NCBI RefSeq assembly: GCF_050587365.1
Contig: NZ_JBOBFV010000002.1
Location: 434,001 to 498,000, forward strand
Reading direction: 5' to 3'
Length of the DNA stretch: 64,000 bases
Origin: Plantibacter auratus
GTDB lineage: Bacteria; Actinomycetota; Actinomycetes; Actinomycetales; Microbacteriaceae
A program made the translations under genes and the position numbers. Below the pieces are notes generated by a model. It worked only from the letters and a program-made list of their open reading frames with translations, was not told the DNA's origin and ran no database searches. Below are positions 49,127 to 57,883 of this stretch, in pieces (the first letter of the stretch is position 1; every line of letters starts with the position of its first letter).

Positions 49127-52100
49127 CTAGGCGGCGACGCGTCGGCGACGGACGACCAGCCACGCGCCGGCTGCGAAGAACAGCCCGGCCAGACCCAGGA
49201 ATCCGACGACCGAGACACCGGTGGTCGACAGCGCACCAGGACCGGAGCCCGCAGCGCCGGGAGCCGCGGCATCCGCAGCCAGGACGGTCAGCGCCGCCTC
49301 GGCCGTGATGCCGGAGTCCGCACCCAGCGCCTGCAAGGTGTGTGCACCCGGCACCACCGTAGCGGGCACGGTGAGCGTCGCAACGAACGCACCCGAAGCG
49401 TCCGCGACGACGGTCCCGAGGTCGGTCGGGGTGGAGAACAGCGTGAACCGAACCTGCTCCCCCGCGGCGAAGCCGGACCCGGACACCGAGATCGACTCAC
49501 CCACCCGCACCGACGGCTGGTCGATCGTCAGCGTGCCCTCGGCACCGGGCACCGCGATCCGCTGCGGGCCGACGCTCTCGAGGGTCGGGACGACCGGGTT
49601 CATGAGGCCCGTCTCCGGGTCGAACGTCAGCCGGTCGATCGTCGTCTCGCGGTGCTGACCGTCACCACCCGGGATGGCGAACCGGTGGTAGACGATGTAC
49701 CAGTCGTCGGTGCCCGGCACGTTGAGGATCGAGCTGTGACCGGTGGCGAGGATGCCGAGTTCGGGCTGCTTCTGCAGGATCACACCGCGGTACGTCCACG
49801 GGCCGTCCACACTCGTCGCCGTCGCGTACCCGACCCGGTAGTTCTCCGAACCGGTGTCGTCGATCGAGTACGTCAGGTGGTAGATCCCGTCCCGGTAGTT
49901 GACGAAGGCCCCCTCTCGGAAGTCGGTCAGGCCGTCGATGCGCTTGAGCGTGTCGGCCTTGATCGACAGCATGTCGTCCGACAGCTCGGCGTACACCGGC
50001 GAGCCGTTGCCCCAGAACAGGTAGCTCTTCCCCGTCACCGGGTCGGTGAACGTGGCCGGGTCGATCGCCTGTCCCGAGGTCACCGCTTCGTCGTTGAGGA
50101 TCATCGCGTTCGGCTGGGCTGTGAACGGACCGGCCGGGCTGTCCGCGACGGCGACACCGATGGTCTTCCGGTCGACCGAGGGGTTGTGGCCGCTGAAGTA
50201 GAAGAAGAACTTCCCGTCCTTCTCCCCGATCGTCGGCGCCCAGGCGTTGCCGGTCGCCCACGGCACGTTCCCGTTCGCGCCGTCGAGCGTGAGGATCGGC
50301 TCCGCCGAGCGCTCCCAGTCGACGAGGTCCTTCGACGACCAGACGAAGAACTCCTTGCCACCCCAACCGGCGAAGCCGTCGGTGGTCGCATAGATGTAGT
50401 AGGTGTCGCCCCAGACGAAGACGTTCGGGTCGGCGTAGAGGCCGGGGATGACCGGGCTCTTCATCTCGACCGCCCGCATCGTCCACGTCACGGCGTCACC
50501 CGAGGTCGGCGTCAACGTCACGGTCACCGGGCTGCTGAGGTCGACGGCGGTCCCGGAGGCGGGGCTCGCCGTGACACCGGCCGCGGTCGTGAACGTCGGG
50601 CGGAGCGCGGTGCGGTCCGTCCCGGGCTGGACCGGGAAGACGACCTCGTGGCGGTCGTTGTCGACGATCGGAGCGGTCTTCAGCACGTCCTCCTCGAGGC
50701 CGATGTCGGTCAGCGCAGCGGTGTTCCCGGAGCCGGCGAGCACCTCGTCCGCCGAGAGGGCGCGGTTGTAGATCGCGAACTCGCGGAACGCGCCCTTCAG
50801 CCGGTTGTCGGCGTCGTAGTTCGAACGGCCCAGGTAGTTGGCACTCGTCCACCCGCCGCCGATGTCGCCCGGATCCGACGTCACGGTTCCGGTGCCGACG
50901 GCGATGCCGTCGAGGTAGATCGTGGCCGTGGTGCCCTGCAACGTGTACGTCAGCTTCGCCCAGCGACCGCGCGTCAGGTCCTTGCCCTGCGACACCGTCT
51001 GCTCCGTGCTCCAATTGCCGGTCGCGAGGCTCGTCCGATACGCGTTGCCGGTGCTGAACAGGTAGCCGTCGCCGGCGCCACCGGTGGTGTTGCCGAGCCC
51101 GTAGATGAAGTACGGGTTGGCCTGCGTCGGGTCGATCCAGACCTCCGCCTCCACCGTGACGTCCTTCACGCCGGCGAGCAGGTTGTCCGGCAGCTTGACG
51201 TAGTCGTCGCCGCCGTCCAGCTGCAGTGCACCGTCGGAGAAGGTCGCACCGCCTTCGACCGTCGCGTCGAGGCCGTTGCCGGAAACGTCGCTGAGCGTCG
51301 AGCCTGCGGAGCCGGCGAAGTCGTAACGGACGATCTCGCCGTCCTCGTTCGCGGGCACCGGCTCGGGTGCTCCGCCGAGGCTGTCCTCGAGCAGTTGCAG
51401 CTCTGCGGCCGTGACCGGTAGCACGGTACCGTGGCGCGGGCTCGCGGGCAGGTCGTAGTCCTTCGCGACCTGCCAGTCCGGGTTCGCGATGTCCTCGGTC
51501 TCGAGCGGGATGTAGCCGCGTCCGCCGTACTCGTCGACGAAGAGGTAGAACTTGTCACCGTTGACGTCGCCAGGGTTGGCGGCGAACGCCGTCGGCCCCT
51601 CGACCGCGCTGGTGCCGGCGTCGCGACCGATGCAGGTGTCGAGCACCGTCCAGGACTCGAGCGTGGCCCGCAGGTCCGTCGAGGACTCCTGGATGATGTC
51701 GGCGCACCCGGTGCCACCGGCGCCCTCGTCCTTGGTGAAGCGGTAGTAGGTGTCGCTCGACTTGATCACCGTCGAGTCGATCCGCGAGACACCCTGGTCC
51801 TGCCAGACCTGCGGCTCGCTGAACGTCGTGAAGTCGCGGGTGGTCGCGTACATCATGCGGTGGTAGCTGTTCCCGGTGTGGTCCGGGTCGTCGGCGCCGT
51901 AGAGCGACGAAGCCCAGAAGACCACGTACGCGCCGATGGTGTCGTCGTAGTACGCCTCGGGTGCCCAGGTGTTGCCCGCGTTCTCCGGTGCGACCTCGAT
52001 GTGCCGCTGGTCGGACCAGGTCACGAGGTCGTGGGACTCCCACACCTCGAGGTAGTGGCTGCCCTTCCGGACCGAGTCACCCCAGGACGTGCCGCTGCCG

Positions 52101-52738
52101 ATCGAGAGGTCGGTGGCGATGAGGTAGAAGGTGTCGCCCTCGGGAGAGCGGATGAGGAACGGGTCGCGCAGCCCCTTCGTACCCTCGTCCGAGGTGAGGA
52201 CCGGGCGTCCGGCGTTGAGTTCGTTCCAGTCGAGCGCGTTGTTGCCCTCACTGGCGGCGAAGTAGATGTTCTCGCCGGCGAGCGAGTTGCCGGTGAAGTA
52301 GGCGAACGCGTAGCCCTCGTAGTCGGGGGCCGCGATCGCGGCGCGGACGGTCGCCGTGAACTCGCGCGTCGCGGTCGCCTCGCCCTGGCTCAGCGTGGCG
52401 GTCAGGGTGACGGCGGTGTCCGTGGCGGGCCGCGTCACGACACCGTCGGTGGTGATCACGGTGGTGTCCGACGACGCCCAGGCGATGTCGATCCCCTCGG
52501 GGGCTCCCGGCAGGGTCAGATTGCCGCGCACGTCGTCGACGTTCGCGATCGAGAGCGCCGCCGCGGCGGCGTCCAGATCCTCCTGCGCCGTGGGGGCGGC
52601 TCGGAGGCTGGAATGGGATGTCGCTGTCGAGGTGACCCCCGACGGCACCGCTGCGGCGGCGCCGGAGGCACCGACGAGCGGGAGGATCAGGGCCGCGATG
52701 GAGGTCGCGACGACCGTTTTGAGGCGCAGTTGTCTCAT
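49127..52738 (-). CDS. Cell-wall-anchored protein with two GH43-like domains
   Basis: A 1203-residue exported protein. Order: signal peptide (1-29), atrophied Ig-like module (55-135), first five-bladed GH43-like domain (about 140-450, GLRDPFLIRSPEG), LamG-like lectin (470-680), linker Ig-like module (680-760), second GH43 domain (about 765-1070, GLYADPNVFVWGDTYYIYATTDG with the catalytic-base Asp), Ig-like domain, and the tail LSTTGVSVVGFLGLAG then RRRRVAA, a class-E-sortase-like LxxTG anchor. GH43 enzymes cleave alpha-L-arabinofuranosyl or beta-xylosyl bonds. It follows yjfF-type permease genes by 73 nt, so uptake of arabinofuranose is a likely partner process. Confidence 0.85.
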   Translation of the reverse strand: MRQLRLKTVVATSIAALILPLVGASGAAAAVPSGVTSTATSHSSLRAAPTAQEDLDAAAAALSIANVDDVRGNLTLPGAPEGIDIAWASSDTTVITTDGVVTRPATDTAVTLTATLSQGEATATREFTATVRAAIAAPDYEGYAFAYFTGNSLAGENIYFAASEGNNALDWNELNAGRPVLTSDEGTKGLRDPFLIRSPEGDTFYLIATDLSIGSGTSWGDSVRKGSHYLEVWESHDLVTWSDQRHIEVAPENAGNTWAPEAYYDDTIGAYVVFWASSLYGADDPDHTGNSYHRMMYATTRDFTTFSEPQVWQDQGVSRIDSTVIKSSDTYYRFTKDEGAGGTGCADIIQESSTDLRATLESWTVLDTCIGRDAGTSAVEGPTAFAANPGDVNGDKFYLFVDEYGGRGYIPLETEDIANPDWQVAKDYDLPASPRHGTVLPVTAAELQLLEDSLGGAPEPVPANEDGEIVRYDFAGSAGSTLSDVSGNGLDATVEGGATFSDGALQLDGGDDYVKLPDNLLAGVKDVTVEAEVWIDPTQANPYFIYGLGNTTGGAGDGYLFSTGNAYRTSLATGNWSTEQTVSQGKDLTRGRWAKLTYTLQGTTATIYLDGIAVGTGTVTSDPGDIGGGWTSANYLGRSNYDADNRLKGAFREFAIYNRALSADEVLAGSGNTAALTDIGLEEDVLKTAPIVDNDRHEVVFPVQPGTDRTALRPTFTTAAGVTASPASGTAVDLSSPVTVTLTPTSGDAVTWTMRAVEMKSPVIPGLYADPNVFVWGDTYYIYATTDGFAGWGGKEFFVWSSKDLVDWERSAEPILTLDGANGNVPWATGNAWAPTIGEKDGKFFFYFSGHNPSVDRKTIGVAVADSPAGPFTAQPNAMILNDEAVTSGQAIDPATFTDPVTGKSYLFWGNGSPVYAELSDDMLSIKADTLKRIDGLTDFREGAFVNYRDGIYHLTYSIDDTGSENYRVGYATATSVDGPWTYRGVILQKQPELGILATGHSSILNVPGTDDWYIVYHRFAIPGGDGQHRETTIDRLTFDPETGLMNPVVPTLESVGPQRIAVPGAEGTLTIDQPSVRVGESISVSGSGFAAGEQVRFTLFSTPTDLGTVVADASGAFVATLTVPATVVPGAHTLQALGADSGITAEAALTVLAADAAAPGAAGSGPGALSTTGVSVVGFLGLAGLFFAAGAWLVVRRRRVAA

Positions 52739-52811
52739 GGGGGTTGGTTCTCCTGGTTCGGCGTCGTTGTCGAGCGGGATGGAACGGGTGGTGCTGCGGG
52801 GGGGGCGGGCG

Positions 52812-53855
52812 TCAGGTCTTGCGTTTGCGCGAGACCACGAGTCGCTGGAGGAGGACGAAGACGAGCAGGATGCCGCCGGTGATGATGGTCGTCGCCTCCG
52901 GCGGGATGCTGCCGTCGCGGGTGATGAGCACGTTCATGAGGCCGAGGACGAGCGCACCGACGACGGAGCCGAGGACGAAGCCGGCGCCTCCGGTCAGCAG
53001 CGTGCCACCGATGATGACCGCGGCGATGGCGTCGAGCTCCCAGCCGACGCCCGTGATGTTCTGGGCGATGCCGAGCTTCGAGGTGTAGACGACGGCCGCG
53101 AGGCCAGCCAGCGTGCCGCTGATCACGTAGACCATGAGCTTCGTGCGGACGACGGGCAGCCCCATGAGCAGCGCCGACTGCTCCGAGCCGCCGATCGCGT
53201 AGACGGTCCGGCCGAGGCGGGTCTTGTGGAGCACCACGAACGCCGCGGCGACGACGAGCAGGGCGATCAGGACGTTCGGGGTGGTGATGAGGTCGTTGAT
53301 CTTCGGGCCGTCGATCACCTTCCACTCGGTGGACAGCGAACGGATCGGCGAGTCGTCGGCGAGACGCTCCGGGGTGGTGCTGAGCATCGACGCGAGACCG
53401 CGCCCGAGGAACATCATCGCGAGGGTGGCGATGAACGGTTGCACGTTGAAGTACTGCACGAGTACGCCCGAGAACACGCCGAACGCGGAGCCGATCAGGA
53501 TCATGATCACCATGACCGCGATCGGGTTCCAGCCCGAGTTCGCGAGCATCACCCCGATCAGACTGCTGATGGCGATGATCGCACCGACGGAGAGATCCAC
53601 GCCGCCCGTGAGGATCACGAAGGTGAGCCCGACGGCGAGGATGATCAGGTAGGCGTTGTTGATGAGCAGGTTCGAGATCGTGCTGGCCTGGACGATCCGT
53701 CCGTAGGCGATCTCGCCGTAGACGACCATGCCGATGAAGATGACGACGGCCGCCAGGGTGGGCAGGGTCTCGAGGTTGGGCGTCAGCCGGGACAGCAGCG
53801 AGCGCCGCGGGAGCACCGGAGCGTCGGGTGCCGGTCGGTCGGTGAGGGTGCTCAT
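52812..53855 (-). CDS. yjfF: Sugar ABC transporter permease, YjfF-like
   Basis: A 347-residue permease with about ten hydrophobic helices and the sugar-family motif LTGGVDLSVGAI, with AAVIIGGTLLTGGAG near the C-terminus. Best match in type is YjfF, the second permease of the galactofuranose/arabinofuranose-type importer. Its start overlaps the YtfT-like gene stop (ATGA). With YtfT it forms the channel; the GH43 gene follows. Confidence 0.87.
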   Translation of the reverse strand: MSTLTDRPAPDAPVLPRRSLLSRLTPNLETLPTLAAVVIFIGMVVYGEIAYGRIVQASTISNLLINNAYLIILAVGLTFVILTGGVDLSVGAIIAISSLIGVMLANSGWNPIAVMVIMILIGSAFGVFSGVLVQYFNVQPFIATLAMMFLGRGLASMLSTTPERLADDSPIRSLSTEWKVIDGPKINDLITTPNVLIALLVVAAAFVVLHKTRLGRTVYAIGGSEQSALLMGLPVVRTKLMVYVISGTLAGLAAVVYTSKLGIAQNITGVGWELDAIAAVIIGGTLLTGGAGFVLGSVVGALVLGLMNVLITRDGSIPPEATTIITGGILLVFVLLQRLVVSRKRKT

Positions 53856-54976
53856 GCTGACACCGTTTCCTTTCGCGTGGGGACCGACGCCGTGGGCGTC
53901 GTCCGGGACTTCCGCCGGGCGAACAGGGCTCTCACGCGCTGTGACTGGAGGAGGCAGATGATCACGATCACGACGGCCTTGAACGCCGGCGTCGCCGAGG
54001 AGGGGATGGAGAGGAACACGATCGTCTTGTCGAGGGTCGCGATGAGGAGCGCGCCGATCACGCTGCCGGTGAGGGAGAACTTGCCACCGGCGAGCGAGGT
54101 GCCGCCGATGACGACCGCGAGGATGGCGTCCATCTCCGCGTTCAACCCGGTCTTCGCCACCTCGACCGTCATGACGCTGGCGGTGCTGAAGATCCCGGCG
54201 ACACCCGCGAGGACGGCGCTCACGATGTAGACGGCGATGAGGATGCCGATGGGGCGGATACCCGCCATCCGGGCGGCGCGCGGGTTGATGCCGATGGACT
54301 CGATCATCAGGCCGAGCGCGGTGCGCCGGACGAGGAACGCGACGATCGCGACGATGACACCGGCGATGATGAAGACGACGGGGAATCCGAACACGGTGCC
54401 GTTGGCGAGCCAGCGGAAGGGCTCGTTCGTGGCCGAGGTGTTCTGCCCTGAGGTGATGACCTTCGCAAGGCCGCGGCCGGCGAGCATCGTGATCAGCGTG
54501 GTGATGAACGGCTGTAGGCCGACGATCGAGACGAGCACTCCGTTGACGGTGCCGAGGAAGGCGCTCACGGCGAGCGCGAGCAGCGCTGCGACGATGGCCG
54601 AACCGGCGTCGCCGCCGCTCTGGTTGCTCATGAACTCCATCGACACGGCGCCGGAGACGGCCATGACGGAACCGACCGAGAGGTCGATGCCGCGGGTGGC
54701 GATCACGAGCGTCATCCCGACCGCGATCATCATGATCGGGGCGCTCGCACGCAGGATGTCGATGGGGTTGCCCGACAGGTTGCCGGTCGTGCCGTTGACG
54801 GAGACGCCGAGGTAGCCGGGGTCCTTGACGAGGTTGATGATGAGGAGGAGCAGCAACGTCACGATCGCCCAGATGTAGGGCTGGTGGACGATGGTGCTGA
54901 CGACGCCGCGGGCTGAGCCCTGGCCGCCGCGTGCGGAGGAACCGGAACGGGCCGGCCCCTGACTGGTGGCGCTCAC
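53852..54976 (-). CDS. ytfT: Sugar ABC transporter permease, YtfT-like
   Basis: A 374-residue permease with about ten hydrophobic helices. ATRGIDLSVGSVMAVSG and ILAVVIGGTSLAGG are the conserved ABC-2-type sugar-permease motifs (RbsC/YtfT group). GTG 54976 overlaps the stop of the ATPase gene (GTGA). It pairs with the YjfF-like protein. Confidence 0.87.
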   Translation of the reverse strand: MSATSQGPARSGSSARGGQGSARGVVSTIVHQPYIWAIVTLLLLLIINLVKDPGYLGVSVNGTTGNLSGNPIDILRASAPIMMIAVGMTLVIATRGIDLSVGSVMAVSGAVSMEFMSNQSGGDAGSAIVAALLALAVSAFLGTVNGVLVSIVGLQPFITTLITMLAGRGLAKVITSGQNTSATNEPFRWLANGTVFGFPVVFIIAGVIVAIVAFLVRRTALGLMIESIGINPRAARMAGIRPIGILIAVYIVSAVLAGVAGIFSTASVMTVEVAKTGLNAEMDAILAVVIGGTSLAGGKFSLTGSVIGALLIATLDKTIVFLSIPSSATPAFKAVVIVIICLLQSQRVRALFARRKSRTTPTASVPTRKETVSA

Positions 54977-56499
54977 GTGGCGCTCCCTTCGGTGGCGATC
55001 AGGTCGACGATGGTGTCTGCGGTGACTTCGGGTCCGTTGACGATCTCGCCGATCTTACGGTGGTCCTTCAGCACGACGATCCGCTCGCTCAAACGCACGA
55101 CCTCCTCGAGCTCGGAGGAGATGAACACGACGGACATCCCGTCCTCGGCGAGCGCGGCGATCGCCTCCTGGATCTCGGCCTTTGCGCCGACGTCGATGCC
55201 GCGGGTCGGCTCGTCGAGCACGATCAGCTGCGGCTTCGTCGCCAACCATCGGCCGAGGAGTACCTTCTGCTGGTTACCACCGGAGAGGTTCTTGATGGGG
55301 CGTTCCGGGTCGGAGGGCCGGACGTTGAGTTCGAGCAGGTACTTGTCGCAGAGCTCGTTCTGCTCGCGGCGGGAGAGCGGGCGCGCCCAGCCCCTGCGGG
55401 CCTGGACGGCGAGGATGAGGTTCTCCCGCACGGTCAGGTCGCCGATGATGCCTTCGTCGCGTCGGTTCTCCGTGGAGAAGGCGATCTGCTTCGACAGGCC
55501 GGCCATGGGCGTGTGGACCTCGGCGGTCGTGCCGTCGATCGTGACCGTGCCGGAGTCGGGACGGTCGGCACCGTAGATGAGCCGACCCAGCTCGGTGCGG
55601 CCCGACCCGAGGAGCCCCGCGAGACCGACGACCTCGCCGGCGTGGACCTCGATGTCGACGGGGTCGATCGAGCCCTTCCGCCCGAGGTCCTTGGCGCTGT
55701 AGAACGCCGGGGCGTCCGTCACACCGGTGCGCCCGCGGTTGGAACCCAGGGCAGCGAGCGCGCCGTAGTCCTTGCCGATCATCTTGGAGATGAGCTCGGT
55801 GCGGTTGAGGTCGGCGGTGCGGTACTCCCCGACGAACTCACCGTTGCGGAGCACCGTGAGTCGGTCGCTGATCGCGTAGACCTGGTCGAGGAAGTGGGAG
55901 ACGAAGAGGATCGCGACGCCCTGGTCGCGCAGTCGGCGCATGACCTGGAAGAGGCCCTCCACCTCGTTGGCGTCGAGGCTGGAGGTCGGCTCGTCGAGGA
56001 TGAGCACCTTCGACTTGGTGACCATGGCCCGGCTGATCGCGACGAGCTGTTGCAGCGCGAGCGAGATGCTCGAGAGCGGCTGCTTGGGGTCGATGTGCCC
56101 GAGGCCGAGCCCGACGAGCGCTTCGTGTGCAGCTTCGTGGGTGCGGCGCCAGTTGATGCCGAAGGGACCGCGGACCTCGTGGCCGAGCATCACGTTCTCG
56201 CCGACGGTGAGGTTGTCGCAGAGGTTCACTTCTTGATAGACGGTCGAGATGCCGGCGCTCTGCGCGTCCGCCGTTCCGGAGAAGGAACGGGGGCCTCCGG
56301 CGACCAGGATCGTACCGGAGTCGATCTTGTACACACCGGTGAGCGCCTTGATGAGCGTCGACTTGCCGGCGCCGTTCTCGCCCATGAGCGTGTGGACCTC
56401 GCCGGGGAAGAGACGGAAGTCCACGTCTTGCAGGGCTTTGACGCCCGGGAACTCGATGGAGATGTGCCGCATCTCGACGATCGGCTCGGTGATTGCCAT
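54973..56499 (-). CDS. ytfR: Sugar ABC transporter ATP-binding protein, YtfR-like
   Basis: A 508-residue fused double ABC ATPase (RbsA/YtfR type). The first half has Walker A GENGAGKST, VYQEVNL in the Q-loop, LALQQLVAISRAM in the signature position and LDEPTSSLD. The second half has the degenerate GLLGSGRTEL and LSGGNQQKVLLGRWL with DEPTRGIDVGAK. It powers the YtfT/YjfF permeases. ATG 56499 is preceded by a weak CAGG site. The gene is separated from the binding-protein gene by a strong hairpin. Confidence 0.9.
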   Translation of the reverse strand: MAITEPIVEMRHISIEFPGVKALQDVDFRLFPGEVHTLMGENGAGKSTLIKALTGVYKIDSGTILVAGGPRSFSGTADAQSAGISTVYQEVNLCDNLTVGENVMLGHEVRGPFGINWRRTHEAAHEALVGLGLGHIDPKQPLSSISLALQQLVAISRAMVTKSKVLILDEPTSSLDANEVEGLFQVMRRLRDQGVAILFVSHFLDQVYAISDRLTVLRNGEFVGEYRTADLNRTELISKMIGKDYGALAALGSNRGRTGVTDAPAFYSAKDLGRKGSIDPVDIEVHAGEVVGLAGLLGSGRTELGRLIYGADRPDSGTVTIDGTTAEVHTPMAGLSKQIAFSTENRRDEGIIGDLTVRENLILAVQARRGWARPLSRREQNELCDKYLLELNVRPSDPERPIKNLSGGNQQKVLLGRWLATKPQLIVLDEPTRGIDVGAKAEIQEAIAALAEDGMSVVFISSELEEVVRLSERIVVLKDHRKIGEIVNGPEVTADTIVDLIATEGSAT

Positions 56500-56570
56500 G
56501 TCTGCCTGGTCGTTCTGCCGGTCGATCCGGCGTCGTCGCCGGGGAGTCTGGTCCCCGGGAAGCGGGTGGG

Positions 56571-56609
56571 CGGTCGCCCGGCAGCGAGGGAGTGGCTGCC
56601 GGGCGACCG
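56571..56609. terminator. Strong hairpin between the binding-protein and ATPase genes
   Basis: Left arm 56571-56585 pairs perfectly with 56595-56609 (15 bp, loop 9 nt). It lies 7 nt past the binding-protein stop and before the ATPase start. Such intercistronic hairpins usually stop most transcripts or protect the upstream mRNA, which would give more binding protein than membrane subunits. Confidence 0.7.
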
Positions 56610-56616
56610 GGTCGGA

Positions 56617-57615
56617 TCAGTAGGCGCGTTCGGGCAGTGCTGCCGTCGCGGCGTCCGGGGAGTCGAACGTGACGCTCGGCACCACGATGTCCGATTCGAC
56701 CTTGTCGCCGGCGAGTGCCTTCTTGACGATGTCGATCGCGGTCTCACCGAACAGCGGGTTGTACTCGGCGACGAAGCTCAGGCGTCCGGCGGCGAGTGCT
56801 TCGAGCGCCGCCTTGGTGCCGTCGATCGTGATGATCTTGACGTCGGTTCCGGGCTTCAGGCCGGCCTCCTCGACGGCGAGTGCAGCGCCGAGGCCCATCT
56901 CGTCGTTCTGTGCGAAGACGAGCTGGACGTCGTTGTTGTTCGCCTTGAGGATGGTCTCGAAGACGCTCTTCGCCTCTTCGGTGGACCAGTTCGCCGACTG
57001 CGACTCGAGCTTGGTGAAGTTCGGGTCGATGGTGTCGTCCCAGCCCTTGTTGCGGTCGTTGACGACGGAGAGGCCGGGAGGGCCCTCGAGGACGACGTAC
57101 TTGGCGCCGTCGGGGAACTGACCGTTCGCCCACTCGGCGGCCGAGGCGCTGATGCCGACGTTGTCGGGGGCGATGCGGCTCGTGTAGAGCTCGGTGTCGT
57201 TCGGCTCGATGCCGCGGTCCAGCAGGACCACGGGGATCTCGGCCTCCTTCGCGCGCTCCAGGACGCTCTCCCAGCCGGTCGCCTCGGTGGCGGACAGCAG
57301 GATGGCGTCGACGCCCTCGTCGATGAACGAGGTGAAGGCGGTGATCTGCGAGTTCTGGTCGCCGTTCGTCGCCGGTGCGTACTTGAGGTCGAAGCCGTTC
57401 TCCTTCGAGAACGAGTCCTGGATGTTCTTCTCGTTCGCGGTGCGCCATCCGCCTTCGGGACCGACGGCCACGAAGCCGATGGTGGTGAGTTCGCCGTCGG
57501 AACCGGCGTCGCCGTCGGAGCTTCCGGAACCGCTCGAGCAGGCGGTCGCGCTGAACGCGAGAGCGCCGACCAGGGCGAGGCCCGCGAGTGCGCGGACACG
57601 TGTTGTCTTGAACAT
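56617..57615 (-). CDS. ytfQ: Sugar ABC transporter substrate-binding lipoprotein, YtfQ-like
   Basis: A 332-residue periplasmic-binding-type protein with lipoprotein signal (Cys26). The type I fold resembles RbsB/YtfQ: TTIGFVAVGPEGGWRTANEKN, DAILLSATEATGWESVLERAKEAEIPVVLLDRGIE, IFEKQ-like loop, and VFAQNDEMGLGAALAVEEAG. YtfQ binds galactofuranose; the neighbouring arabinofuranosidase-type enzyme suggests a furanose here too. It is the first gene of the import operon and has the promoter at 57735-57764. Confidence 0.88.
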   Translation of the reverse strand: MFKTTRVRALAGLALVGALAFSATACSSGSGSSDGDAGSDGELTTIGFVAVGPEGGWRTANEKNIQDSFSKENGFDLKYAPATNGDQNSQITAFTSFIDEGVDAILLSATEATGWESVLERAKEAEIPVVLLDRGIEPNDTELYTSRIAPDNVGISASAAEWANGQFPDGAKYVVLEGPPGLSVVNDRNKGWDDTIDPNFTKLESQSANWSTEEAKSVFETILKANNNDVQLVFAQNDEMGLGAALAVEEAGLKPGTDVKIITIDGTKAALEALAAGRLSFVAEYNPLFGETAIDIVKKALAGDKVESDIVVPSVTFDSPDAATAALPERAY

Positions 57616-57705
57616 TGTTCTCCTCTTTGAGACCCGCGGTCCCGACGATGGGTGCGGCGTGAATGTGACGTGCGTGGTGCTGCGGTGACGCAGGTGGTCG
57701 GTGAT

Positions 57706-57719
57706 TGTTAGCGATCACA
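57706..57719. promoter_or_regulatory. LacI-type operator O1 (TGTTAGCGATCACA)
   Basis: One of two TGTTAGCNNTCACA sites in the divergent control region. It lies just downstream of the -10 box of the binding-protein gene, where repressor binding would block elongation. The other copy is at 57772-57785, 66 bp away centre to centre. Confidence 0.65.
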
Positions 57720-57734
57720 TCTGCGTTGTGCTGA

Positions 57735-57764
57735 ACATTAGCCACGGCTCGAACCGGTTGTCAA
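57735..57764 (-). promoter_or_regulatory. Promoter of the binding-protein gene (TTGACA-N18-TAATGT)
   Basis: Read on the minus strand: -35 TTGACA at 57764-57759 and -10 TAATGT at 57740-57735, spacing 18 nt, facing the YtfQ-like gene. It is flanked by the two TGTTAGC operators, so the LacI-family regulator can block or loop it. Confidence 0.65.
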
Positions 57765-57771
57765 CAGGCAA

Positions 57772-57785
57772 TGTTAGCCCTCACA
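57772..57785. promoter_or_regulatory. LacI-type operator O2 (TGTTAGCCCTCACA)
   Basis: Second copy of TGTTAGCNNTCACA. It lies 8 bp upstream of the -35 box of the ytfQ-like promoter and about 40 bp before a possible -10 (TAGAGT, 57827-57832) for the divergent ATPase gene, so it could control both directions. Confidence 0.65.
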
Positions 57786-57883
57786 ATTCTTCCGGAGCGG
57801 CCTCCCGGCGGCGCCGTCGCGCGCGCTAGAGTCAGGTGATCAGCGGACACCCCGGCCGCGACCACCTCGATGGAGAGCTGCAG

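Noticed and set aside
52798..52805. Run of eight G between the GH43 and YjfF-like genes as a phase-variation tract
   Set aside because: It lies in the gap between genes, not in a coding frame, so slippage would not switch a protein; probably only GC-rich drift.
54931..57630. 899-residue plus-strand open frame
   Set aside because: Spans three clear ABC-transporter genes on the other strand; a GC-frame artefact.
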